From assembly GCA_037893245.1 (NCBI GenBank), contig JBAIAA010000524.1, forward strand, positions 930,001 through 994,000: a stretch of 64,000 nucleotides of DNA, written 5' to 3'. The notes under the pieces were generated by a model, which saw nothing but the letters and a program-made list of their open reading frames with translations, was not told the origin of the DNA and searched no databases. Position 1 is the first letter of the stretch, and each line of letters begins with the position of its first letter. This document shows positions 45,159 to 58,000 of the stretch, piece after piece. The stretch comes from Crossaster papposus (taxonomy: Eukaryota > Echinodermata > Asteroidea > Velatida > Solasteridae). Both the position numbers and the translations under genes were made by a program.

Positions 45159-45739
45159 TCATTGGATGAGACACGCGCGTTTCTTGGTGCTCCCACCAGA
45201 CGCGGTTTCATCGCCTTCCGCCTCGTCTTCGTATTCGTCGTCATTGTGGTGGTGCTCCTCCCGCAAGACATTGGTCCTGACCTGCATCAGGTCACTGCGC
45301 AGACTCGGTCGTCGTGCGTTGGGTGAGATGACGCCACACGCGTCGCTGATGCGCCGGCGCAGTGACAATCCCCTCGGGCTCGTGCCGCTGTTCAGGTTGG
45401 TCGAGGTTGCGGCCGTCACCCGTTTGTGCATAGAGGGCGCCATCTCGCTGGGCAGGCGGGCATTTTCAAAAAGCGCGTGAAATACGGTGTCTATGTTACA
45501 GTTGTCCAGGGCTGAGAGCTCGTGACACGTGACCCTCCTACCGGACGAGAACGTCTTGACCTCTTCCAGCGTGACCTCCCGGTATTCGTTCCGGTCGGTC
45601 TTGTTTCCGGCGATCACCATGGGAACCGCCTTGGTCCCCTTCCGGCTTCTCTTGGTGTCGATGATCTGTTGTCGTAGGCGGCGCACTTCTTGGAAAGACT
45701 CCATACTGTCAATACTGTACACAAGCATGAAAAAGTCGC
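45159..45739 (-). CDS. RASD: RASD/Dexras-type small GTPase, last exon only
   Basis: The minus-strand exon begins after the acceptor CCCAG at 45740 and ends TGA at 45159-45161 (192 residues plus a split Gly). It covers the second half of a Ras fold: GDFFMLVYSIDSMESFQEVRRLRQQIIDTK, the G4 motif GNKTDR, and a G5-region ELSALDN. Then follow LPSEMAPSMHKRV and the RASD-specific C-terminal extension (SDACGVISPNARRPSLRSDLMQVRTN), close to Dexras1. A His/Asp/Glu-rich stretch is followed by a basic KKRACLIQ end. CLIQ is a CAAX box predicted to be farnesylated, which would place the protein at membranes. RASD proteins modulate G-protein and adenylyl cyclase signalling. The G1 P-loop, switch I and switch II must be encoded upstream (above 45740); I could not find them, so the intron is probably long or leaves the window. 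G5 has Leu where Lys is usual. Confidence 0.88.
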
Positions 45740-48700
45740 CTGGGGAAGAGACACAGAAAAACAAGAAGATTTATTACATTTCGTTGAAACGTTCCGCTTG
45801 ACTAAAGACATAATGGGCCATTTCCAGCATTGCGAGTGTGCGCGTGCGTGACCGAAGCTTTATAGCTTTAACATAGATTTCTCACTAGCAGCATCACCCG
45901 GCGAATATATTACATCTCGCACAGACCACCACATGGCATTTAGCCTAACATCCATCAGATAAATTCACTTGTCACTTCTTAATGAAGATTACATTCATCT
46001 CTTTAATTGAAGTACTGACGCTTCGTTTTAAATACATCGTAATCTGTTACCATTATGTTGGAGACTCAGTATAGAGAACAAAATATCCGTTCTTTGTAAA
46101 AAATGACGGGCAAAGCAATAATGTGTAGAAATAAAAGAAATCCCAGTTTATTATACTGCATTTTTTATCTAAAAAGGAGAATAGAAACAACTGGTCTTTA
46201 CTTGAGCACATTTCGGGCCAGGGATGATCGATTCACCTGAAGCACTGGTGACCTAAGAATGCCGGTCACGTTTATAAGTTTAGTAAGGTAATTTTCTGCC
46301 AGGTAACTATGGTTGAATACTGTCCGCTGACCGAGGTTTGTGTGCAAAGGCGATTATATTGGGTTGTCCACAGTGGAATTTTGTGTACACACAGTTAACT
46401 TACATCGTGACTAACTGGAAGTGACATGTTTCATCATAATTATATCGGCAAATAGAGCCTCTATCCATACCGCATGCACTAGCCACAAAAAGGCAAACTT
46501 TAGGGAGTTATACTGAAGCACAACATTTTGTCAATAGTCAATTGAAGAGCAAGGGGTTTTGGTAACCTGGTTTTACTAAGCAAGACTTGTGTGCTCAGCA
46601 GCTCTGTGAAACTGGCTCCTGGTGTGAAGCTATCATAACCTTGATTCAAGACGAATCAATTCTATTCCATCTCGCCCCGTTCATATAAGTGTTTTTGCAG
46701 TAACCATGCGTATTCCCATAGAGCTCTGTCACGTCTACCTACGATAATAGTTGAACATGCTGCAGCCGGTGTATATATACGATAAGCGTGACATCAAAAG
46801 CAGCCGTTCGATAAGGAAAGCTCTCTGGCTCAATCTAGCGGCCTTTGCAATGGATAAATAGGGATCCCCGGTGGTTATGGCGGAGATATGGCTAAAAGGG
46901 GGGAGTTCCGGGATCAAACATGAAACCTAACCAGGGAAACGGCGATAATAATTATAAGACACTGGGTGCACTTATAATGCATATTGGTGTTATAATATAG
47001 TACACGCAAAGTGCGATGAATCTCGAGCGACATGAGGTTGATGTTTGTTCGCGATGAGAGCTGTGGTTAATATTTGGTAATATTGGCAAAATCTTTTGAG
47101 CTTTTTGAGATTGTGCATTTTATTCAGTATCAAATTTGTACAGTAGATTTAATTATTAATTTATAAAACATCACCCGAGGAACGACGTACTGTATCGTTC
47201 TCCTTTGGGGAAAGATGGTGAAATAGGCTCTCACTAATAAATAGGCAACATATGGCCAAGTTTCCAAACAACGACAAAATCAGGAACACATGTTTACGTT
47301 GGGCCTGTTTGGGAATCAGGCGTATATGCTTAAGGTATATAATTTTATGGGACGAACATGGATTTATATTCATAAAAAGAGGATTTGTGTTTCAGTTAGA
47401 AGAGCGCGTTACAGTGTGCGCATGTCTTCGAATAGCAACATTAAAACTACATTGTACCATGTTTTGTCAGGATGCAAAAATCTCTCCGAGTGCAGTTCGT
47501 ATTGCGGAGGATGTACCTGGAAATTTGATCTATTACGGTTCGATGTTCAGCACGAGGCACATTTTAACTATTCCCCCCCCCCCCCCCCACCTTCCCCCGG
47601 TTTTTCCTAACGAATGCAAATTTCCCCCAGCCCTGGCACAGTGATACAATTTCCACGGGCGATGGCAGCTCGCAACCTAAAAAGGCCCAACTAATTTGCA
47701 CCTTGTGAATATCGAGGGGGCAAAATTGCCGCCTGAACCACCACCGCCGTCCCTAAATTCATTCAAAACGAGCTAGTGTTTCGGGCTAGTCGGAGCCCAC
47801 GCGAAATAGCGGGACTGATGCGTTTTGTTACCCGGTGAAATCGATCAATTTTACGGTCATATCAAACCTCGCTTCGCCTGGCGAAACTCCCTCAAGGGCA
47901 GTCCACGACAGCTTTCGCTTCGTGTTTTCCGATTTCAAACTCAACATTTTTTAAACAAAATTAGCACAGGATATCTCGCATGTTAAGTGGCTTCTTCTCT
48001 TTTTGCAGAGCTAAAAATGGCCTTCTATAGCCTACCAGATTAAATCACACCTCGATTTAGTTTGGTCACTTGTTCATGGATTTTTGAAATTTTTCTGAAT
48101 TGTTCTGTTAAATAAAAAAAAGGCCCCTCTTTCTCGCTCAATGAACATGAAAACAAACACACCGAAAAATACCCCAACAAGCCCACCAAACCAAAGAACA
48201 AGCAAATATACCATAAAACGTCACCTAACAACAAAGCCAAACAACCAACACAACCCAACAAATAAAACTATAGACTCTTGTCTTTTAGCGCCAAATGTAT
48301 CATTATAACCTTTAAAATGTCAAAGTAATTAGCAGTTAACTTGCGCTCTAAATATTGTGCGTGATTAATTATAGAACTTACTACGATGTCATTCGTTCTT
48401 TGTTAAACCATTCAATATCATTAATGTTTTTATCTGTCCTTTTGCATGTACTTTGTGCATGTTTTAACTTCCCGTTATTAACAAACCCGAAGCGTGGGCA
48501 GTGTGTGTCCGATGCAGCCTAATGATTAATCAAGGCAACTCTAATTTAGTTGGGCACACGAAAATGCCGCGCATAACATTCTACGTGTCGCATGGGTTTC
48601 GCATGTTCGTAATTACAAAGTACGATGACTTACCGAAAGGGTTTTCTATCCCTCGGCTTCATTTTGCAGATTTGGCTTCATGGGCAAGTTAGCAATAAAT

Positions 48701-50020
48701 AGCAACCCCCGGCTGACTTTGCAAATATCTGCTCGTTGGCCTATAATAATATAATTATAAGTCAATTTGTTGTCGGTCTAGGGACATTAAATCCTCTTTC
48801 TCGAGACTGACTTCCCAATGCATTTTGATTGTTTAACAAAATGGCTTTAATCAGAGAATAAGAATGTTGGCGGCGGTTTTAAACGTACGTTTAGAACCGG
48901 CCCATGGGCCTGAACGGTAATGTATGTTTAATCACACACAACATAAAAATTAAATAAATAACTTTAGGTTATTTCTAGCCGCAAGTTCCAAAAATAAAGA
49001 TTTTACCTCACTTTCAATTTAATATGGCCGACCCGTGAATAATTATACCTAAACAAAAATATACAACACGCCATCACAGTCTTGTTCGTGTCAAGAGGTG
49101 GGTATTGCGTGCGCGCGATATGTTCTGATGTTGCAAAACCAACAGTGAATTGATGAGGACAATATTTAGCCTTCACGAGCGCGTCTGGGCGGATCCGATC
49201 TAAGATACCCCATGATCGAGTGCTTAACACCGCAAGACATTTACCGCGGGAAAATATTGCACTTATTTTTTTTCCCGTGGGGGTATAGAAAACTGAGAAA
49301 CCGCGGTGTGTATTTTCCAACTCCAGCAATATTCAGTTCCACCGTTGCGTTTAAGGTTATAGTGGGGATCATTTGACAACGAAGTCCGATACTAATAAAT
49401 AATAATAATAATATAATAATAACAATCGGTGCTTATATAGCGCTTTATCTCTAACACAGTACCAAAGCACTTCATATAGCAAATTGTATGGTAATTTCGC
49501 GTTTCGAAGCCCAAAGTATGGTACTTTATAATGACTTTTTATTTTAAACTAAAAAGGCCACCTACGTTTCTATTTATCAGAGAAATTTTGCTCCTATTAA
49601 CGTTGATCTCTTTTTTTTTTAAATGTCTCTGATGACGGAAAAACGGGCTACCAAATTAGCAAATTGTATGATATATTTTATATAGCATATCCTACATGTA
49701 CATATATTTTACATCATACGTTAAAAAAATATTAAGTAAATAAAAAAAGTAATATTGGAGGATATGTTTTAGTTAAAAAGCAATTAACGTTAGTCATCTT
49801 CTTTGTTATAATTCCTGGACCATAGAAGTGAAGAATGGTTGATTGAAAGTCTGGTCAAAAGAATAAATAAATCGGTAAAAATGTTGTAATCTTTGACAAA
49901 ATGGTACTTGGTTGCAACACGGTAATCAGTGTCAACCTCTCGCCATCAACTTGTTTTAACCGCGCGCGCCCGTATTAAAGTGTTAACTTTGTTGCCAAGG
50001 TCATCGTGTCTAGTCATTAG

Positions 50021-50212
50021 ATGGCGTGGCGAATCTGTGAAGAGCGAAGCGACTGGAGCCAGAGACCACAGTTAGTGACGCAGCCAGCCATGCCACGCGG
50101 CGGCGAATCAGTAAAGCATGCAAGCGATGGAGCAGAGACGACTCGTGTGAGCGCTAAAAATGGTCTCGGCTCCAGCCGCCACCAACGCGGCTGCACAGCC
50201 ACGATGGCCTTG
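50021..50212 (+). other. candidate GC-rich first exon ending in a strong donor
   Basis: An open frame from ATG 50021 stays open for 64 codons through the in-frame ATGGCCTTG at 50204, directly before a consensus donor GTAAGT at 50213. The segment is CpG-rich compared with its surroundings. The encoded sequence (MAWRICEERSDWSQRP onward) is not recognised. It could be a 5' exon of a gene that continues beyond the window, an untranslated exon, or chance. Confidence 0.25.
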
Positions 50213-50422
50213 GTAAGTAGTGTTGAGCGTCTCTTGGTTGTGATATTGGACCAAGCACGAACTACTTAGATCCCCAATTGACTTGTCAGTCGCTGAGAAG
50301 TGTTAGGCAAACACAGCAACAACTTTAGCTTCATGTTCAACAACTCAGTGTGTTTATTTTACATGAAGTTTTCCGATCAGGGTGTATTAAATAAAGTCAG
50401 TTCGTATCTCGATAAAATAGTC

Positions 50423-50672
50423 CAGGGGCCAATTTCACGGAGCTGCTAAGCACACAAATTTGCTTAGCATGAAAATGTGTCCTTGGCGAAAACAAGGTTA
50501 CAGACCAAATTTTCACGAGATCTTTGCTCTTTTTGATTGATAATCAGCTGGTTTTGAAAAAATAGTATGAAAAAACACGTAGAATTTTGGCTGGTAACCC
50601 GTTTTTATTGAGCAAGACTTTTTTGTGCTAAGCAAATTTTTGTGCTTAGCAGCTCCGTGAAATTGGCCCCTG
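50423..50672. mobile_element. foldback MITE, CAGGGGCCAATTTCACGG ends
   Basis: The first 30 or so bases from CAGGGGCCAATTTCACGG through GCTGCTAAGCAC are reproduced in reverse complement at the right end, finishing CCGTGAAATTGGCCCCTG. GCTTAGCA motifs recur inside. 250 bp; degenerate relatives lie near 42425-42475, 43215-43307 and 46552-46622. Confidence 0.78.
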
Positions 50673-50730
50673 GGTTATTCAGGGTAAAATTGCTTACGTG
50701 ATACACGCGATGTTACGCAAACGCCCGTTC

Positions 50731-50976
50731 TAGTGCCAATTTCACGGAGCTGCTAAGCACAAAAATTTGCTTAGCACAAAAAAGTCTTGCTTATTAAAAA
50801 CAAGTTATCAGCCAAAATTCTACGTGTTTTTCATGCTAAGCAAAAAACCAGCTGATTATCAATCAAAAACAATAAAGGTTACGTTGACATTTGGTCTGTA
50901 ACCTTGTTTTTACCAAGGACAAATTTTCATGCTAAGCAAATGTTTGTGCTTAGCAGCTCTATGAAATTGGCCCCTG
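50731..50976. mobile_element. second CAGGGGCCAATTTCAC-type MITE, inverted
   Basis: Starts 59 bp after the first copy, in the opposite orientation. The left end is slightly altered (TGCCAATTTCACGGAGC) and the right end reads GAAATTGGCCCCTG. The interiors of the two copies are reverse complements over most of their length. Confidence 0.75.
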
Positions 50977-51747
50977 ATTGTAACTAAATCGTGCGCGTCG
51001 TACGACCACCCTGCGCGTTCATGCGCGCGCGTTAGTTATCCCGAATGACCCGTGACCCATTACATTATGCACATGCTCAATTATTGAGATACCAAACTGA
51101 CTTTTAAATATTAAAGATAGCTACTGCCATTTGGCGATCTGTCTTTGACAATAATACACGTAGGCCTAATTTGAATTTCACGAAATACAATGGGCTTGGT
51201 ACATGTACATGTACATGTACATAAACACTGTACATCATAATAATGATACCACTTAGTGGCGCATTATGGCACATGGGTCATTTGCGAAATAAAACAGGCT
51301 GTGTTTAATATTTTATCTCACCAGTGTTAATCGTGTCTTTAGTTCTGTTATAACAGTCATGTGACGATACCGAATTTGTAAGGATGGCGTTTTAGAAGAA
51401 TATGATAATGGAAGCAATGATGTAGACTGTAAAATTTACTTGGGAATATGGAACAGAATAAATCATATTTTGTATAAACATGGTAGTGATGAGAAATACA
51501 TGTTGGTTTTGGTAATACTATCCACAGCGAGGCAGGTTTTATCATTTAAGGGAGGGGAGCCTCTGCGAAGAGGTTATTATTATATCTCACATCGAGGTTT
51601 ATGATGAAAAGGTCATGCCATATTTCAAAACTGTTGTATTAATGCACATCTAATGCATTTTTTCTTTCATTGATTTAGATTGGTTATTCATTGGGCGTGG
51701 TTTATGTTTGCAAATAATTCCGACTATATCTGATGAATTATTAGGTC

Positions 51748-51888
51748 CGGCAGCCGCCAATGTCACGTGACGAAAACTGGAGGAATTCCTCCAGTTTCCG
51801 AGAATGTCCGAAATTTTCTGAACACGTTCTATTGACGGTCGGGTATTATCGTTAACGTTCGTGATATTCGAGTGTTTCCGGGAGAAGT
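51748..51888. repeat. dispersed 140-bp repeat (partner of 8528-8668)
   Basis: Contains a 20-bp perfect palindrome ACTGGAGGAATTCCTCCAGT at about 51775-51794, whose core GGAATTCC is also kept in the 8.5-kb copy. Confidence 0.55.
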
Positions 51889-52646
51889 GAAGTGGTTGTA
51901 AGGCAAACAGAGTTAACAAAATCCCGTCGATTCAGATTCGCTTTTTGGGTTTACATAAAATATAAATAGTTTTTCATTTAATAATATATTTCCGCCGTGT
52001 GTATGTGATGCGTACTAGCTAGGCCCTAGGTCCTTTTATGAAAAATGGTTGCCATTTTTGCTCAAAGTAGAACAGGCAGCTATCACAAAAAAAGTGAAGA
52101 ACAAATACTTGTCCGAATGGTAAACCTATGCAGCTGAAAAGCTTAACATTTGTAGAATTTTTCGAACCCACAACCTAACAGTAATTTGAAGAAAAAAAAG
52201 AGGCGCCATGTGATGTATTTACTCCGACTTGTAATCTGGTCAGAAGTCACACACGTGTCGAAGATAAACACCATATTTGCCTGCTAGTGTCTTTTTTTTT
52301 AATCGGAATTAAATCATCGCCGACGGCAGCGACGCGAGACCGTTTTCTCACGCGGAAATCGTAGCAGGTGTAATTAATCAGACGAGAAAGGGGGACATTT
52401 GCTAAGGTGTTTTGACTGTCAACATTTTACTTCAATCTGCAGTTGCTGCACTTGGAATGAGATTCGGTTGACGTTGATAAAGCAGTCAGCCCCGCGCCAT
52501 TTGGAATGTTTATCAATTTGCACCATTGTTTAAAGAAAACACAAATCACGTTCACTTTGTTTTCCACACTGAAGATTGTAAACTTCTTAGGGGCATTTTT
52601 GCAAGATAATGTTACAGTTTCTGGCGAATTTATTCCAATACTTAAT

Positions 52647-53000
52647 TTAAAGGTAGGATACACCATCACGGTAATTGCTTGAATTATCATGAATGGGTGG
52701 ATTAGGGGGATTAGGATATTTTTTAGGGAATATCGTTTAACTGAACTGTTCGAAGTTTTACAATCATGGATGCTGAGAAAAGCAAGAAAACGGGGTTTGT
52801 TTTCAACCGGCGTTGGGCAGTTGTTCCCATGTTTTGTTTTGTTTTAATTCCATTTATCGGGACAATGTATAGGATATCTATAACGCAATCATTTTGCTGA
52901 ATGCCTACAATCATTATTTACTTTCAAATAAGTAATATATTTCTTAATAATTCGGCAGTAAAAATGTTCGATATCTGCAAATGGTGTATCCTACCTTTAA
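52647..53000. mobile_element. TTAA-flanked MITE (family A)
   Basis: TTAA on both sides of AGGTAGGATACACCAT and ATGGTGTATCCTACCT. 346 bp inside. Same orientation and interior order as 70-354, but about 60 bp longer. Confidence 0.82.
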
Positions 53001-54861
53001 TCAAGTAAATAAATAAAATTGAAAAGGGCAAGCATTTTATTACAATGAAAAACTCGGATATTTAATGTCGCTGCAATAGTATTAACGTCCTGCTTTGTTT
53101 GTATGTGGGCTTTTCTGTGGGAGCTATGGGACGTGGGGACAATAATGTCTGGCGTCCTGACCTGGCCCCCGCAGGAAAGCGCGCATGTAAACAAAATATT
53201 AAGTGAAGATACCAAATGAAGCCGTAAGCCATATTAATAAATGGTGACACATGCAGTAACATTTACTGATAAAATGTTTCAACCCTAATGTTAACAGTGC
53301 GTTTGGACGGTCGGTGTTTAATTTATTGTGTACGGAGTGATTTGGTGAGCTTAAATCGCTTATTAAGACAGTGTTCCATATTAGTTATATACGAAGATAT
53401 TGGCTTGTGCTGGGATTTGGACCTGCGCCCCCTGCAATACCGTACATGTCATCAACGATACAGCTAGGTTCCAACCTAATACAACTTCATAACAATGTTA
53501 TCGGTATATATAATGATTGGAAATGTCATAATATTTAGTAGACTTAGGTTGGCCCAAACGTAAAAATCAAGAAATATAATATAAATGTAGAACAAAAAAG
53601 ACTCACGAAGGCTTTTAAATCTAAAGTTTATGTACATTTAGCAGTGAAACATCACAGTCTCGACTGGCGAAAACATTGACACTGTCACAAACAGGTTTCT
53701 ACAATATTATAATTTATGAGACCAAATAAATGAAGTAACTTGCTTCTAAAGCCGGTAAGATGGGTTAGTGTTAGAGAAACTCCTTTTGGGGTATTGAATA
53801 CACCGCTCGATCCTATTTTCTCAGGGGAGTGTGGACAAAGCTACAATCACCAGGGACTAAGGAGAATTGATATTTTTGTCGCAGGCCAAATCTTTTTCCC
53901 GTGTATCATTAACATCCGGGAGGACCGGGAACCATTCAAAGAGCATCTCGGCTACAAATGTCCCGCCTTAGGTTATGGGAGTGTTAGCTTACACGTGTCC
54001 GTTTCCATACAGTCGCTGTTCGTCACAAGCGGGCAAAATGGGCCTGGATGATAGGACTATAGAAACTCCTTTTCCCCCCGTGGGGGTTCAGATCGGGTCC
54101 CGCTCTTCTTGAAAGTCTCCGCGATGCTCGTGATTACTTTTACTTTGTCCGCTGTCATGTCTTCTTCCGGTCTAAATTGGGAGAACTTCCAAGGAAAAAA
54201 AGACGAAACAAACGAAAAAAGCATCCCTGCATCGATTCCCCTGCATCACATCTTTCGTTACTATAACCATAAGCCTTGGCTCTTTCTCCCTCTCATGAGA
54301 GACGGGACAATTTTAGAGCTCTGTTAGGGATGATTGCCGGGGTCGAGAGTACAAAGGGTCCCGAGACACTATGGGACTATACTTCACTCCAGAGCACAAA
54401 TCGAGGAAAAGAGTTACGTTGCAAACCTTTCCCCAAAATGACTTTTGTTCGCATTATGCACTATAGACGTGGGTTGAAGCTCAAAAATACACCAAGCAAT
54501 CATCTCTAATTATAGGTATCGCCCTGTAACTTAATGGCGTACCTCGCCCTACGTAATGTTATGAAATGTCAACGTTTTATATAAGGCTCATGCCAGAAGT
54601 ATTGCACTCCATGTTTATTTTTACATTTTAAATACAACATTTTGTTCATTTTCATTGACAATTATATCTTTTAATTGTACTTTGTGATAAAGCATGCATT
54701 CTTCTTGCTAGCAATGTTTGATTCTGGGCTCGCGTGCACGCGGCATTGCAATCCATATTAAATTTTTATAATTTGATGAGAAAAACTAATGCATTCTCTT
54801 TTTCTCGGTTCAACTTTCCCTAAAAGAGTGGAGAGTAAGGGGAATATTTGAGGGAATTATG

Positions 54862-55090
54862 CCTTTGATTATACAAGCATGACAGTTAGCACACAGCCAG
54901 AGTATATCACCAGAAAGATGTTTGGATATTAGGGCCATCACAGAATTGACCTTTAAAAAAATATATAGGGAGAATAACAAGAACATTTTCAAAATGGCCG
55001 CCATTATTTATTCCACCTATACATATCCAAATGCCCTTCTCATGACATACTCTGAATGTGTGCCAAATTTCCTGCTTGTATCATCAAAGG
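54862..55090. repeat. palindrome related to 39720-39981
   Basis: CCTTTGATTATACAAGC at the left and GCTTGTATCATCAAAGG at the right, with matching arms of about 75 bp and a TTTCAAAATGGCCGCCA centre. Confidence 0.65.
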
Positions 55091-58000
55091 CACAATATAA
55101 TCACCTATCTGCCGTACTTAGAGACAACTGAACCCACGCGAACATAACGGACCGTAAGTAGCCAGCTTTAGGTCTGCAATTAAATGTGTTTCCGATTTTA
55201 CACTCTGCTGGGTTTTGCCGATTAGTATTCTCCGATGCTTATAATGTGCAGGTGGCGAACGGAGATTCGGTTAACATTCTCCCGGTATCGATTCCCAGTT
55301 CCGTTCCTTTACTCTCGTTCGAGTAAACAAGCCGTATCTTCAACAAGATGAAACATGAAATGGTCGATAAAAAGCCGCAACACGGTTTTCATCGGCTGTA
55401 AAGTTTAAGAAATCTGAAGTCCGGTTGCGCGTTTTGTATTTCATACTAATTATTCATCCTTCTTGTATACATGATGTAAGAGAGACACGTCAGGTGGTCG
55501 AACCTTTTTCAAATGTGTTTGGAATCATGCTACAGGGTATATCGAAATGTTCTGGATGCAAGAATAAGTATACGCGCATCACCGAAATATCGGTTTTATG
55601 CACTGCATATACTATAGTCTTCGTCGGTCATAATAATTATAGCTATCAAATTCTAATTTGTCGAAACTTGAAACTTTGAGGACTCCTCATCATGTTGGCA
55701 TGGGTGATAATCTTGTCAGGTTGCGACAACTTGTGTATGGCCAATTATTAGACTTATTATCAAACAGGTTTGAAATCACACACGCGCCTTTTTCGAATCC
55801 ATGGCTTCGTTTTGTCTTAAGTCGATTTTAGATTCACAACTGCGAGATCTCCGTCAGCCACATTCTGATGCCTGTTGTGCTTCAGAAACATTCAATTAGA
55901 CCAACGCACACGTTCGCCAACATAATTGGCGCATATTGCGTTCTACTCACGCGAACAACGCTAACCGTTGGCCAACGTTGGCAACGTTCGCTTGAGCGGA
56001 ACGCACCCCTAATATTGACTAATCCGAGAAACAAAAAATAGAAGCCATTTTAGGGTACCGCCACTGGAAGGTCGCGCGCGCTGTACGCGTTCTTAACAGA
56101 CGACGCGCACGCGCATTTTGGTAAACCCTATCGCCCGAAGCAGCCAGGAATGCGTGCGGCGCGTATACCTGAGCGCGACATGCGCGCGAACCTGGTGCTA
56201 AAGCTCAACTTATCATCACGGGCCAGACTAGACATAGGTGAATGTATAAACGAATTACGTGAGTGATTCTGCATTTTATACCGACTCAGGTAGACGGAAC
56301 ACATTAACCTGAAACAACAGGCGAGCAATGCAGGCCACGGACTGAGAGAAAACACGGTTCGAGTACATACATCCAACATGGTGTTATTACAGTCGAACCG
56401 AGACCCATGACGGCTTCCGTTTTTGTCAGGAGGGACGGCGAGTTTAATGAGAATCTTCGGGGGTACTGTGAGGGGGTACATAGGCCCTGTCATGTTGGTG
56501 TGTCAACCGGACTGAAATGGTTTGCACTTTCATCTGTACAGACCCGTGGGGGGTGTTATGCTTCAAAAGCCCGTGCATTCAGTTGAAGGCCACTGCCTTA
56601 AGGTTTTTGGCGGTAAATCCCGTATATAAACGAGCCAGACGAGAGGGCCGGGGCAGCACCAAATTAATATGCCAATGAACGCCAGGCTGTAATTTAGACG
56701 ATATTTAGCAATTCGTGTCGAGGAAAATATCAATTTCCTGAACTTTTTCGGTTGATAAATGGTCTGATATTGGGCGATGGGATCATTTTTGGCTAAACAT
56801 AAAGATATAGAAGTGAACAATAGAACGTTAATAGCAGCGGAAGGACGTTGGTATGCATTTCGTACGCATGGGCATAAATCACAGTTCGAACTCTAACCTA
56901 GGTATTAATTTTTAGGGTACAGTACACCGTACTACAAAATACTACAAAATACTAATTCTCATAGGCAAGCTATGGTAATACATACTGCAGTTTACTTGGA
57001 GTAGTAATATCAGGTGACGTTAGGGCTAAACTATCGGAATTTCTGACCAGTAGCGTATATAATTACATCCAGATTTAATATTTGTATTGATCCAAAGCCA
57101 AAAGCTGTAAAACACAGTCGAATTAGATTCTTCTTTTTGCGTAACGGAAATTGGAAGCCGAACTTGAACGCCAGATAAGAGTTACACGATATGTGGGTAT
57201 GTATACATGCAGTTTGAAGTGACATGGGATTAGTGCACGAAGAGTAATCCTATACTGCTGGCAATTTCAATATGCATGTACCGTGATAGTGATACAAACT
57301 ACACGAGCCATACCCTACAGCCAATATGAGCAATACCAATAGTTCGCACTGTCTGTCGTGGGACATTCTTACAGCCAGGGGCTTTGTATAGGCAACATTG
57401 AATGAACGGATCGAAGTCCAACAACCAACCAAATTATTGTCCAAAAGCTTACTTGATGCAGGCCTAAAGATAAGCATGACTCTAAACTCCCTGTGAAATG
57501 TTAAAGAAAATATAAAAGAGGTCAAAAATGTGTCTCAGTAGATGCGCATCCTTTTCTATTTATTCACTATTATAGGCGAAGCCGAGTGAAATGGAAAAGT
57601 CAAGATTTTACCAAACGATCGATCATTTTACCAGGTCATCGATTAGTGATCGATTGGATAATGTGCTAGGTCGTGCATTCCACGAAGAATTATGTATAGG
57701 TCATTGGATTTGTGTCAAATCAAACGCAGGGTCAAAACAAGAATCAAATTGAAGTCAAACATTCCGACGCTGTTATTCAGTATATAACCAGACAAAACAG
57801 ATAATCTGTATCATGTGGGTGATCCAGATTGAGTTGGACATTGTCCTCCTGGCCCGATAATGGATGTGCCAAGTCAAATAGTGTCAAAATGTTAAGTAAC
57901 AGATTTCCCGGCCGGTTTTGCAAATTGGGTCAAATTTCTGACACTTTAATTTTTCCGATCGAGTTTCAGATTGAACACCCCGATGCTGACTCCTGAGGGC

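Noticed and set aside
53400..53480. Possible minus-strand tRNA or SINE head
   Set aside because: A B-box-like GGTCCAAATCC is present but no convincing A-box or cloverleaf.
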